Assembly: GCA_012295275.1 (NCBI GenBank)
Contig: CM022665.1
Location: 14,287,476 to 14,351,475 of the forward strand
Reading direction: 5' to 3'
Source of the DNA: Chrysomallon squamiferum
Taxonomy: Eukaryota; Mollusca; Gastropoda; Neomphalida; Peltospiridae
Length of the DNA: 64,000 nucleotides
Shown here: positions 9,801-19,110 of the stretch, piece after piece
Layout: each line of letters opens with the position of its first letter
Position numbering within the stretch: the first letter of the stretch is position 1
Program-made: the position numbers and the translations under genes
The notes under the pieces: generated by a model
Seen by the model: only the letters and a program-made list of their open reading frames with translations
The model's database searches: none
Told to the model about the DNA's origin: nothing

Positions 9801-11961
9801 TCGCCCGAATATATCGAGGATGATTTCCTTGGAGACCATTTACAAAATAAGCTGCATATTCACCAGCAAAATAGGGATCTTCACCATAAGTTTCCTATTA
9901 AATGAGTAAAGTAAATATATTAAACAATAAAATTAAAATCAGACCAAATGAAGGTAGTCATTTAAATCATAAATTCTGTGAAAAATGGCAGATAAAACAA
10001 CAACAGAAAAGAGAACAAAAGTGAGAAAAATAAAAGTTATGATGAAACAATTTAAATTTGTTTTAACAAAAAACTAGAGCTTATTAATTTTCTGATACTG
10101 TGTACTGGAAGTCAAATATTTGATTAATTCTTTCTTGAATAGAAACCTGCTATATTTTTCAACTAACAGTTATTAATCTTTTAGGAAGTATATTCCGAGA
10201 GGTTTGATAACCATCACGGAGCTCTCTGTTAGCAGAGACTAGAAGTACCATTATTGTAAGAGACATTTTTTCAGTCTTATACATTTTGTTGAGTACTAGC
10301 TAGAACAGTGAGCATGAGTGATCCTGCAACCAGTCAAGTCTCAGATATGTACTCTAACACTCAGCTATAGTCCACATTTTTGTTAGTGTATAAATAATAC
10401 CTGGTTTCTTCCCCATCTTGGGTCTCTCAGTATGTTGATTACAGGACTAAAACAGCTCAATCCTTTGTGATCACCATATTGACCTTTTCTAACATAATCA
10501 TTGAACTTAGCATGAACTTCCACTGAAGTAGCTTCTCCCACTCTGTATATCAAATCAGTACTACAAAAAATGAATTAAAAATAAACAAATAATAATAATA
10601 ATAATAATAAAAAACTAAATAAAATTAGAAAAAAAAAAAAAAAAAAAAAAAAAACTAAATAAAAGAAATACTCATTTTAAAATTCTTCTTCAATTCTTCT
10701 GTGTAAAAAATAAAATTGTTTGAATGTAATAAATAATTTTGAACTGTGTTAGTATATATATATTTCTAACTTAATGGTGTTTCTTTTTATCTGAAATAAA
10801 ATAATTTTTAAAAAGATGTGATTTTATTAAAAATAAGAACAATTTGAATTCTAGCCATTAATTTATCTTTCATTAAAGAAAATTGTGTTCTAAAATTAAA
10901 ATTAAACAGCAGAAATGTGTTAAAAGTCAAATCTGAAATTATTAAAAACTTAAACAATAATTTCAGATTTAACTTTTAACACATTTCTACTGTAATTATT
11001 TTATAAACTGATGTATGTGAATTTCATTATCAACAAAATTCATCATGAACTGAAACACTGGCAAACAGATAAATGTATCAGCAAAATAAAAAATATTCAG
11101 TTTTGTTTTATTTAATAATGTTAAAAATTATTCACTTTACCGAACATTTTAATATTCAAGTACTCAAGGCAATGTATATAGATCTACTAATAGTTTTGCT
11201 GTCTTGTTACTTAGGTACCAATTACTAATTCTGGATAAAAGCTGTTACAATACTAATGGGATGTATATAGATGTCAGAATTTATCCTTTTACTATTACTA
11301 TATATGTGTTGGTTACAAAATATTCTTTAGCAGTAACAGAAACATGAGACAGATAAAAACTCAGAGAAAAAGGTGAAGGAAAGAGAATCAGAAAGAGAGT
11401 GTAATGGAAAGAAAGATTGTTGCAGCATTTCTCAATCAAAATTTTAAATAAGTATTTTAAAACAATTATATGGAAATGATAATGAAATTAAGATTATTTT
11501 TAACAACAAATTTAAAAACAAATGGAAGAAAAAAGAAAAAGAAAATGTTAATTTTTTGAAGTAAAATACACATTTCTACTTCCAAGTTAAAATTCTAAAC
11601 AGTCACACAAGCAGTGATGAGCTTGGCATCTGTTTATTGTTCCTTTTTACCTAAAGGCAGCTGCAAGACCAATAGCTTGTGGGTAGGATGTAGCATTTCC
11701 AGCTTGAACATCACCACGGAGACATTCTGTGTTCCAGGAATAGGGACCTATACCAAGTCGTTTGATAGGGGGTGCTGGTCCTCCAAAACTGCCAGCACCA
11801 CCTTTAGCTAACTGAAACATGATCTCTTCTAGAGTGAGGCGACCTACAAGATCTTCTACCCGATCTCTCCATGGTAATGAGATGTTTCTAAATGGGTAAT
11901 CATCTTGAAGATACATTCCAGATGTCAACATAGCCAGAATAACAAATAACACAAGAAGCAT
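700..11961 (-). CDS. GH3 beta-D-xylosidase-like glycoside hydrolase, 11 coding exons, 3' end missing
   Basis: Joins 11961-11651, 10560-10401, 9894-9724, 9248-9157, 6971-6745, 6040-5790, 4997-4775, 3832-3743, 2722-2514, 1549-1349 and 874-700; all phases agree and give 703 codons plus one base. Residues 1-15 form a hydrophobic signal peptide ([15 protein letters not shown]), so the product is secreted or lysosomal. The N-terminal GH3 barrel has [20 protein letters not shown] (60-79), CKH (192-194) and SDEGA with the predicted nucleophile Asp275. The alpha/beta sandwich follows ([19 protein letters not shown]), then a fibronectin-III-like domain from about residue 600 ([12 protein letters not shown]). 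The family cleaves terminal beta-linked xylose or related sugars. The start is chosen at the ATG just 3' of a polypyrimidine-AG acceptor, which implies a 5' UTR intron. Length fits the family (about 700-800) apart from the missing tail. Exact sugar specificity cannot be read. Confidence 0.9.
1349..1549 (-). CDS. GH3 coding exon 10 (residues 579-645)
   Basis: Encodes [20 protein letters not shown] and the first strands of the fibronectin-III-like domain ([15 protein letters not shown]). 201 bases, phase 0 at both ends. Acceptor TTTTCAG|GTTGG, donor GAG|GTATTT. Decayed copies of the acceptor region follow in the intron. Confidence 0.86.
1520..1770. repeat. Decayed tandem array containing the exon 10 acceptor (about 80-90 bp unit)
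   Basis: Three diverged units start near 1520, 1608 and 1691. Each reads like ataatc(a/g)g(t/c)c..., a spacer, then a cattttaaaat / aattttaaaat block followed by aaaaata(g/a)ttt. Unit 1 contains the first bases of GH3 exon 10 and its acceptor; units 2 and 3 are intronic. A weaker relative (gaacaataactaagtacagc) lies near 2023-2043. Confidence 0.6.
2514..2722 (-). CDS. GH3 coding exon 9 (residues 509-578)
   Basis: Encodes [20 protein letters not shown], a stretch around [20 protein letters not shown], and [13 protein letters not shown]. The split first codon is completed by AG. Acceptor TTTGCAG|AGGG, donor GAT|GTAAGT. The upstream intron is a young 50-54-bp tandem array. Confidence 0.86.
2711..2910. 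repeat. 50-54-bp minisatellite abutting GH3 exon 9
   Basis: Units start at about 2711, 2774, 2824 and 2878. Core words shared by the units are gaaaaatatca(a/g)ttt, ggtaattta and aaatttatatgtata. Units 2-4 are close to identical, so the array is young. Unit 1 overlaps the exon 9 acceptor. Confidence 0.8.
3101..3706. mobile_element. Non-autonomous TA-flanked TIR element (pogo/Tigger-like)
   Basis: Inverted ends CAGGTAGTTCTCA (from 3103) and TGAGAACTACCTG (to 3704) are flanked by TA on both sides, the target duplication of Tc1/mariner/pogo transposons. The 602-bp body has no intact transposase; the 128-codon minus-strand reading inside looks like chance. It sits in GH3 intron 8, close to exon 8. 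Confidence 0.75.
3743..3832 (-). CDS. GH3 coding exon 8 (residues 479-508)
   Basis: 90-base exon encoding [20 protein letters not shown] and the following helix, the GxxxExExxDRxxLxLPG block of the family. Acceptor ATACCTCAG, donor AACA|GTAAGT. A TIR transposon copy (3103-3704) sits 38 bases downstream of the exon in the intron. Confidence 0.85.
3985..4740. repeat. Degenerate trinucleotide array (ACT/GCT/TAC)
   Basis: From about 3985-4033 and again 4421-4740, runs of actactact, gctgctgct and attattatt interleave with a 3-base period. The resulting Ser/Thr-rich or Leu-rich open frames on both strands are by-products of the period, not genes. Lies in GH3 intron 7. Confidence 0.75.
4775..4997 (-). 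CDS. GH3 coding exon 7 (residues 405-478)
   Basis: Encodes [20 protein letters not shown] and, at its end, ELIFVCLGT, both typical of the second GH3 domain. Acceptor TTTGCAG, donor ACTG|GTAAGT; one base (G) is carried over. Confidence 0.87.
5535..5825. repeat. 46-50-bp tandem array containing the exon 6 donor
   Basis: Six diverged units start near 5535, 5585, 5633, 5681, 5727 and 5776. Each resembles gaatatacattgtgatggta, then t-rich tacattttca, then ataaaaataaat. The last unit is the exon 6 end and its donor (cacaccgtgacagtattgta on the plus strand). Confidence 0.65.
5790..6040 (-). CDS. GH3 coding exon 6 (residues 321-404)
   Basis: Encodes the linker helix [20 protein letters not shown] and the sandwich-domain start [15 protein letters not shown]. 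Acceptor TTTCAG|TGGAAG. The donor ACG|GTGTGT joins exon 7 to give [12 protein letters not shown]. The adjoining intron repeats this donor region (5535-5825). Confidence 0.86.
6400..6780. repeat. 52-60-bp degenerate array containing the exon 5 donor
   Basis: Recurring blocks acccatctacc, (c)agtcag, atatg/gtatg, tactggat and ttaa recur near 6442, 6508, 6571, 6619, 6675 and 6731. The final block (acccatctacccaccaatag then tcaggtatgc) is the GH3 exon 5 end and donor. Confidence 0.55.
6745..6971 (-). CDS. GH3 coding exon 5 (residues 245-320), catalytic nucleophile
   Basis: Encodes [19 protein letters not shown] and [14 protein letters not shown]; the Asp of SDEGA (residue 275) sits where GH3 enzymes place the nucleophile. 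The donor ATTG|GTGGGT is the only nearby site that keeps the frame into exon 6 (split Val codon). The intron beyond it is a degenerate repeat of this junction (6400-6780). Confidence 0.85.
6972..9156. other. GH3 intron 4, no gene seen
   Basis: 2.2 kb of AT-rich intron with a (TA)n-poly-A block at 7890-7933. No domain-like reading found on either strand. Confidence 0.6.
9157..9248 (-). CDS. GH3 coding exon 4 (residues 215-244)
   Basis: Encodes [20 protein letters not shown] followed by [10 protein letters not shown], the conserved strand before the nucleophile. Acceptor TTTGCGAAG, donor ACAAG|GTATTC, leaving two bases. Confidence 0.87.
9249..9480. repeat. Possible weak tandem repeat beside GH3 exon 4
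   Basis: Similar phrases (taatgtagatacttgagaat, taatatagataactgagac, aatgatatagattgtcttt) recur at roughly 75-90-base spacing next to the exon 4 acceptor. AT richness makes this uncertain. Confidence 0.3.
9724..9894 (-). CDS. GH3 coding exon 3 (residues 158-214)
   Basis: Encodes [20 protein letters not shown] and then [12 protein letters not shown], with the substrate-contacting Lys-His pair at 193-194. 171 bases, phase 0 on both sides. Acceptor TTTAATAG, donor AAA|GTAACT. Confidence 0.88.
10401..10560 (-). CDS. GH3 coding exon 2 (residues 104-157)
   Basis: Encodes the [12 protein letters not shown] helix and the family signature [13 protein letters not shown]. Acceptor TTTGTAG, donor CCAG|GTATTA. 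It completes the split Ser codon of exon 1 and ends in phase 0. Confidence 0.88.
10906..10993 (-). ncRNA. 38-bp near-perfect hairpin in GH3 intron 1 (pre-miRNA-like or MITE)
   Basis: Arms 10906-10943 and 10956-10993 are inverted copies matching at 36 of 38 positions around a 12-base loop. On the minus strand, the GH3 sense strand, both differences become G-U wobbles, so the RNA arm would be fully paired. Size is similar to a pre-miRNA, but a small inverted-repeat transposon is equally possible. No expression evidence. Confidence 0.35.
11651..11961 (-). CDS. GH3 coding exon 1 (residues 1-103)
   Basis: Carries the signal peptide, [10 protein letters not shown] and [18 protein letters not shown], then the conserved [10 protein letters not shown] segment. 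A T-rich tract and CAG end 11 bases before the ATG, so the first coding exon follows a 5' UTR intron. The donor is TTTAG|GTAAAA; two bases of a codon are carried over. Confidence 0.88.
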
Positions 11962-12397
11962 TTTGAATAATACTGAAAAAAAAAAAAAAAAAATAATAAA
12001 ATGTATACTTAGAAAACTAACTTTACCAGTCAAAATTTTAATTAACACGCACATACACATACAAATTAATATTAAAAATAAATAAAAGGTATCAAACAAT
12101 GCCAACCAAAACACACACACAAAAACACACACATTGTTTTAAATTGTTATGATGCTGATGTCCTCAATGCATGTATTATTCTCTCTTAGTTTTAAGGCAG
12201 GTTTTGAAATTTGTCTTCACCCTACAAGAGCAAATACTAGCAAATATGTATTGTATATAAATAAAATATATATAGAAAAAAGAAGGTTAATATTGGAATA
12301 ATAAGTATTTTATTGTTTAGTTCAGTATTTTTTATTGTTTCAAACAATTTGTTATTATTATTATTAGGAAGGGAAAGGTATTATTAAGAGGAATTTA

Positions 12398-12438
<41 letters not shown>

Positions 12439-12444
12439 TAATAA
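12398..12444. repeat. (AAT)n microsatellite
   Basis: About 15 aat/taa units, slightly broken, upstream of the GH3 coding exons. Confidence 0.9.
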
Positions 12445-13549
12445 TGTTTTATTATAACATGGGTTATTATTATTATTTTTTAGAGGCATTACAATCTAAA
12501 AATGACTGGTGACTGCTTGCATTATGCCTTCATTGACAATAATTTATCCCTGAACATTAGTCCAGTATTGACTAAATTGTGGGTAGAAAAGAAAATATAT
12601 TTTTTTTTAATAAAAAATCAGATAATAATAATATATATATATATTAAATAAAGAGAGGGGAAGAAAGATAAAGCGACAGAACAAAGGAAACAATCAAATA
12701 AAATATTTATTATTTTAAATGATCCCATTTATGATTTAATTACACAACAATACAGCAAGAAAGAAAAGAAAGAACAAAAAGTATTCTTGAGGCTTTATTA
12801 ATGCCACCGAAAAAATGCGTTGAAATACAAGCCTCATCAAACTAATCACAAGCACACGCACAAGCAAAAGCAATATTTAAATGTGATCAACATTTCACGA
12901 AATGACTACTACATACTCTTCTAAATCCTACGAGTTATGTCCCCCTTGGAGACGGGGTTTATACGCGGACTTCTCTCTTTCTTTTTTTTTAACCCATATT
13001 TGATTACTTATTAATAAAACACCTTATTAGTTATTTTTATTTTATATTTATTCATTAGAGTTATTGTGATATAATGAAATAATGCTTATTATCTTGTTAA
13101 ATTTTTTTTTTTTCTATGAAATCCGTGAATTAGAGCTAACCGTGCAACCATAAACATTATTTACAGATGATGCGTTCTGGTATTGTAACGAATGAACGGC
13201 AACCGTGGATTTTAGCTCAGCTTTCGTTTGTATCAGTTTTCCTTTAACAGAAATGTATTTATTTATTTAGTCGCAAGTGTTTTTACAATACTTGCACTAA
13301 AGGTTGTTTTCACCACTTGATGGTGTTAAAAATAAACAAATAAATAAACAAACAAACAAATAAATAAATAAATAAATAAAAGCGATACCTGTACTAGTTT
13401 TTGCGGTATTCGTAACTGTTGGTGCATGCATTGTGTATAACAAATAAAAGCTGAGTTGGGATGTTATCGCCCAGATATCTATATGTATAATTATCGAAAA
13501 CGATACAAAAATATGAAGCAGTTATGTATTATGTAGGCAACAATTTTAC

Positions 13550-13600
13550 CTGCTTTCCTTGATTAACCTTCAGATTTAGCTAGGCCATCCAGAGTGACAA
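13550..13600 (-). other. Possible non-coding 5' exon of the GH3 gene (donor at 13550/13549)
   Basis: On the minus strand AAAGCAG|GTAAAATTG is a good donor, and the GH3 coding exon 1 begins behind an acceptor. Only the 3' edge is supported; the far end is a guess. Upstream on the same strand lie CACGTG and the reverse of a CCAAT box (13624-13638), as in a promoter. Confidence 0.25.
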
Positions 13601-13623
13601 GATCATGTGATTATTTTTGAACG

Positions 13624-13638
13624 CCAATGTGTCACGTG
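13624..13638. promoter_or_regulatory. CCAAT word and CACGTG E-box in the divergent intergenic region
   Basis: CCAAT at 13624-13628 and GTCACGTG ending at 13638. The palindromic CACGTG is the canonical bHLH site; it lies just upstream of the proposed GH3 5' exon and about 3 kb upstream of the cryptochrome. Function is inferred only. Confidence 0.3.
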
Positions 13639-13705
13639 TTTATTATGATTATCATAATTATTTCAAAACGAAACAGAAGTGTCCTCTGCATGGAAAATCG
13701 ACAGA

Positions 13706-13707
<2 letters not shown>

Positions 13708-13738
<31 letters not shown>

Positions 13739-13780
13739 ATAATAATAATAAATAAATAAATAAATAAAATAAAATAAAAT
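13708..13780. repeat. Graded A-rich microsatellite
   Basis: A poly-A run passes into (AAT)n, then (AAAT)n, then (AAAAT)n without a break. A similar grade occurs at 14868-14936 and 20434-20500. Confidence 0.85.
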
Positions 13781-14969
13781 TTGCTAGCTGTCCCCATTGG
13801 TAGATCATAGGAAATTAGTACAGATTTATCTCGTAGCAGTAGTAATATAAAAACTCTTTGTTGTGTTTTGATACGTATCTGACTTACTTTAAAAATATTA
13901 TGACATAATATTTAAATATTACATAAATATTGCCTTGCAGTACTACTTTTCGTACAGTATCGTTGTTGTTGTTTTATTAAGCAGGCCAGTGTTTACTGTT
14001 CTTGTTCTTTTGAAAGCTGTAAAATGAACAATACCAACCACTGTAGTAATAAAATATCGATCCTGTTCAAATTTCGTAGAAAGTTGCAGTCTCAAACACA
14101 AAGCACACTTATTAATCGGAAAATGTTAAGCGCTACCCGAAACGGTGACCTTTTGACCTCTGGTGACCCAGTTTTGAGGTGTATATGCTTACTTTGACGT
14201 GGAGTTGATGTAGCCTTAACAAACATACAGTTTGAGTTGTGAAGTGTTATTATAGTTCACTCTAAGGAACGTTATTCCGAATTAAGTTTCCCCTACCCCC
14301 AAAATTTAGTTCGAAATTGTGTACACACATTATACGGTTTTCAGAGTGAAAACGATAGAAAGCTACTCGACAGGAAATGCTATCGCATCATCTTAATACC
14401 TAAATACATACACCTATCAAGAAAACCCTATGAGCCTTTGTCCCTCTGAGCCGTACCAGTTCATTAAAATTTGGCCTCTATCACATAAAATATTACCTGC
14501 CGTTTAGTTTTAATTTTAGAGAAGTTAAAAGAAATGTTTGATGTTATACATTGTGTTAGGAAGATTTTAGCAGTGATCTGTTGTGTACAATTTATACCTA
14601 TATACGCATGCACCACAGCCTTAGATAAACCAACTGTAGATCACTAGGTAGGGTGGGAAATACAGTCAGGGTTGACGTCAGTGTTAGCTGAACCCAGATG
14701 ATTATTAATCTAATTTGTCAGATACTAAAAAATAGTATTTAGAAATAAAAACAGTGAAGATCGCACCGGATCAGTTTCAGATCCTTACTAAAAGACGTCA
14801 TTTTCACTCTTAGAATGTTTCAAAGACGGTTCACCGTACATCAGCTGATAATGCCCCAGGTGGAAAATTTAAAAAAAATAAAAAAATAAAAAAATAAATA
14901 ATAATAATAATAAAATACAATAAAATAAAATAACGAATTACAACTAATACGAATGTGAACTCAGCACTG

Positions 14970-15460
14970 GCGTAAAAAAACTTGGACCGACGTTACCTAG
15001 CAGGAGATGAAGACCATGTTAGCCGGGAATCAGTCCAAAAGCCGAGATGCGGCAGCATTGGTCAACAGATTCACTCCTTGCGTCACCCATTTTCGGCGAG
15101 ACGGTGCCAAGGGACTGATTCTTGGACAACTCAAACTAAGAGTTGGAAGAGGACAAAGCCGACAGGCTGTATAAACTACATCCCATTGTGGACTCCATCG
15201 CTGAGCGGTATCGCACCGACTTCATATCAAGCCAAAATATCAGTGGAAAGGAGAACCTCATGATATTCAAGGGCAAATTCAAATTCCGTCAGTACCTTTC
15301 AGTGAAAAGAACTAGATTTAGCATCAAAGTATACTAGAGATCATCCCATCGTACCGGCTCAAATCAACGATCTCGACTATACTCTGACGATGGATCGAGG
15401 GCTTTCGTATCTAGATTTTGTTCCAGTCCTGCACCATAACAGATTGAACGTCACTGAGAC
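14970..15460 (+). pseudogene. piggyBac-type transposase fragment, decayed
   Basis: The reading at about 15143-15337 (LYKLHPIVDSIAERYRTDF, then NISGKENLMIFKGKFKFRQY and RFSIKVY) matches the PGBD-type transposase core around the first catalytic Asp: K-x-x-P-x-(V/L)-D, then N-x-x-x-D-E-x-M-x-x-F-K-G-R, then F-x-Q-Y and W-x-I-K-V. Here the catalytic D-E pair is K-E, so the first acidic residue is lost. Upstream and downstream pieces are frame-shifted, and no terminal TTAA sites or inverted ends were located. It is a dead fragment. DNA composition is less AT-rich than the surroundings. Confidence 0.6.
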
Positions 15461-16569
15461 AGTCAAAAAAAAAAAAAAAAAAAAAAAGTGAATGCGTACA
15501 TCTTGCACACGACAACCATCAAATGTTGCAGACTTCCGTTTGCCCTTTATCCATGATACACTGGCAGACTGAAACCTCGCCTACCTGTATAGTGACAATG
15601 AATTAGGCCCATGTTGAGCATCTTGAGCAAGCGCCATTTTCTGGTATAGCAAAGTGAACAGCTAGCCGGCGCTGTGCCTCCTTCGTTTATTGACCCCATA
15701 AGATTACCACCCCCCTCCACCAAAGTCTATCGCCCAAAATGTCTGCTCTAAAATCTAGTAAGTTTAATCAAAATAATCGTTATCATCTCTCAGCTGTTTA
15801 GTCACCTGGTTAAGAGGCATATTGCTTCATCACTACTCACATGCTGAGTGACCCGGGCCGATGTGGTTAAGGCCTCACAGTCTGCAGGGGACTCCAAAAA
15901 AAATGAGTATAAATTGAAATTCAGTATAAATATTTTCACTATAAGTCTTGAAGATTCACATTAGCTTAAAGCCTCACGATGTTTAAATACATGCCGTTTC
16001 TTTTTCTCATTTCTTAGTTGTTACTTTCTTATGGGAAAATGTATATAAAACCCTTGGTATTAACTGTTATTTTATGGAATTGGTGATTACAGGTTTTATT
16101 TTTCAAATTATCGCAATAAAATTCCCAATTTTTGGATAATCAAATTTAAATTTCTGAATCGAATATCATGCTGAGTTTGAGTCAAAATATCTGAGTAATT
16201 ATTTTGTATTATTTATTTATTTTAACTTTTAAAAATATTAAAATGAACAGATAGGTAATTCTAATTTAAATTTTTTTTTTTTTTTTTTTTAAATAAACTT
16301 AAATAAATTAAAACAACATTTTTTTAATTTACTCACATAATTATATACACCCAAATATATAAACAGACATATGCATACAAATTTAATTTATACACAGGCA
16401 GCATACAATATTCTACCCCACATCCACACTCACATTAAAGAATATCATAATTTGCTATTTATTATTTATATTAACAAATATTATATCTATAAAACTAAAT
16501 TTACGTATATCTAGGAAAACATAAAATGGTTAAATGGTTAAAACATTCCCGGTGCATGTTGACGAGCGA

Positions 16570-16660
16570 AAGGAATTCACGTTGAACAACATGTGAATGT
16601 AAGATGCACATGAAAATATAAAACCAGCAGGTGACTTTGCCGGAAACAGTCTTCAGTACA
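16570..16660 (+). promoter_or_regulatory. Cryptochrome promoter: E1-E2-like pair, TATA box, initiator
   Basis: CACGTT (16578-16583) is followed after 6 bases by CATGTG (16590-16595), and then by TATAAAA (16617-16623). TTCAGTAC at 16652-16659 could be the start site, leaving a 5' UTR of about 115 bases. Two E-box-like sites 6-7 bases apart are the arrangement used by CLOCK:BMAL/CYCLE at circadian genes. Confidence 0.45.
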
Positions 16661-16768
16661 TATAGCGTAAACACCAATACAAGAAATCAGTCGCAGAAGA
16701 ACTTCTCGAAATCTGATAGCTCAGTTTGACTATTATCAGTATATAATACAGCCCACTCAATATTCACC

Positions 16769-16938
16769 ATGACTGCACCAAAGCAAAAACATTCTTTACA
16801 CTGGTTTCGGAAGGGACTTCGTCTGCACGACAACCCGGCTCTTAGAGAAAGTATTCGCAATTCGACAACTTTCAGATGTATTTATATCCTGGATCCTTGG
16901 TTTGCCGGCTCATCTCAAGTTAGATTTAATAAGTGGCG
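16769..16938 (+). CDS. CRY: CRY exon 1 (residues 1-56)
   Basis: ATG in a good context (CACCATGAC). Encodes [19 protein letters not shown] and [17 protein letters not shown]. Donor CG|GTAAGA. Confidence 0.92.
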
Positions 16939-17574
16939 GTAAGAATTATATTTTGAGACCTTATTTGGTTAATAAACATATTTGAATATATTTTGTTTAT
17001 TTATTTTGAAATTAGAATCTTTCTGAGTCAACTACGAATAAATCTTATTGGTTTTTTCTTTCCCTTTTTTTTTTTCTACTTATTATTTTTTTGTCAGCGA
17101 TGAATAAATCATTGAAATCCCTGTTTTATTCCTGAATTATTATTACTTATTATGAAACTGCATATATATTAGTATTACTGGCTTATAAACATAGCGTTAT
17201 TTTTAAAATCTACTTTGGTAAAATACAGTGGTATCTCGAGTTACCTCTCTGTCCATGAAAAGATGGAGAAGCCCTAACCCTGTACACTTTACAAAACTAA
17301 TCTATTTCTTTACATTCTCATTTATTTAGTTTTTATAAAATATTTGTAATTTATCCATACATTTTCCATATTTAAAAACACCTTACAAAGAATTAAGGTG
17401 GTTTTGGGGAGTTGGAACGGATTAATGGTATTTCAGTTAATTTCAGTTGGGAAAAATGATACACGAGCAATTTGAGTTACGAGCTCGGTCAATGAAGGAA
17501 TTAAATTCGTAAGTCAAGGTACCACTGCATTCTGAATCTACTATATTTGTTAGCTTTGTTAATAACAATATGAA

Positions 17575-17661
<87 letters not shown>

Positions 17662-18641
17662 AGAAAACAAACCAAAAATAATACTGAATAAATAAGATTC
17701 AACCCTACATCCCCCGTATCCCCACAAAAAAAAGAAAGAAAAAAAAAACTATAAAAAAGAACAAGAAGAAAAAAAAAAAAAATAGAAGAAAAATAAAGAA
17801 GAAGAAGTTGGATAGCGAAGAAAACTAAAAGAAAGAAAATAATAATAATAATAAAAATATGGTTTAATCCTTAACATTTCCTTCGACCGTACTGAGGAAA
17901 GACCTTTAAATGTAGATCGATGACAGTTCTATATTAAAACAACAAAAATAATAATTTAAATAAATCAATAAGTCAAATAAATAAATGAATCAGTCAGCAA
18001 TAGAGGGATAAAGCTGCCGTGTGTGATTTCTGCATTCTTACATAATATTAATAGTATGTGAACAAAGAATACCTCAAATCGTATTACACAATATCATATT
18101 CTTATAGAGATTCATTAACCTAATAGAAAACAACAACAACAACAATAACAACAACAACAATAAAAAACATGATTAAATTAAATTATGTTCTTATTGCAGA
18201 TTTCTGCTTGAAAGTGTAGAAGATCTGGACTGCAGTCTCAGAAAGTTGGGATCTCGACTGTTTGTTGTACGAGGACAACCGGCTAATGTCTTGCCCAAAC
18301 TTTTTCGGGTAATTTATTATACATATATATATTTAACTGAGGCTCTATCCAGCACTGTATTTCATTTTGTTTGTACTGTATCATATTTAGCTGCGAGCTG
18401 GAATGACATAGGTCTGACACGTTAAATAAATGAATACTTTTTTTTTTTTTTTAAATATAGAAATGGAACATAACGACCCTTACTTTTGAGCACGATTCGG
18501 AGCCGTACGGTATAGAACGAGACACCGCTATCAAATCCCTTGCAAAGCAACACAACGTGGAGACCATCACTCAAACGTCGCATACTTTATACGATTTGCA
18601 AAAGTAAATAATTTATATTTTTCCCGCTGAATAAATAAATA

Positions 18642-18720
<79 letters not shown>

Positions 18721-18791
18721 GTAATTAAACCAAATGTTACGTAATTCACATAAACATACGAAATGTACAATATGTAATTTCTAATCTATAA

Positions 18792-18833
<42 letters not shown>

Positions 18834-19036
18834 TTAGAATTAGAGATGCTAATGGCGGTAAACATCCTCTAACTTACAAGCGATTCCAATCTGTTTTGAC
18901 TCGAATGTCGCTGCCAGTTCATGCAGAGGAAACAATTGATGCAGAATTTATTTGTTCTTCAGTGACTCCAATTTCAGACGACCATGACGAAATATACGGC
19001 ATCCCAACTCTGAAGGAACTCGGTAAATTATAGATC

Positions 19037-19110
<74 letters not shown>

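Larger units (their letters stand above)
12000..16560. other. Head-to-head intergenic region between GH3 and cryptochrome
   Basis: Holds microsatellites, a piggyBac fragment and an E-box. CpG-containing words are visibly commoner from 12.9 to 15.9 kb than in the flanking AT-rich DNA. No other gene recognised. Confidence 0.5.

Noticed and set aside
17443-17727. 94-codon Leu/Ser repeat frame on the minus strand
   Set aside because: Translation of the (GA)n microsatellite.
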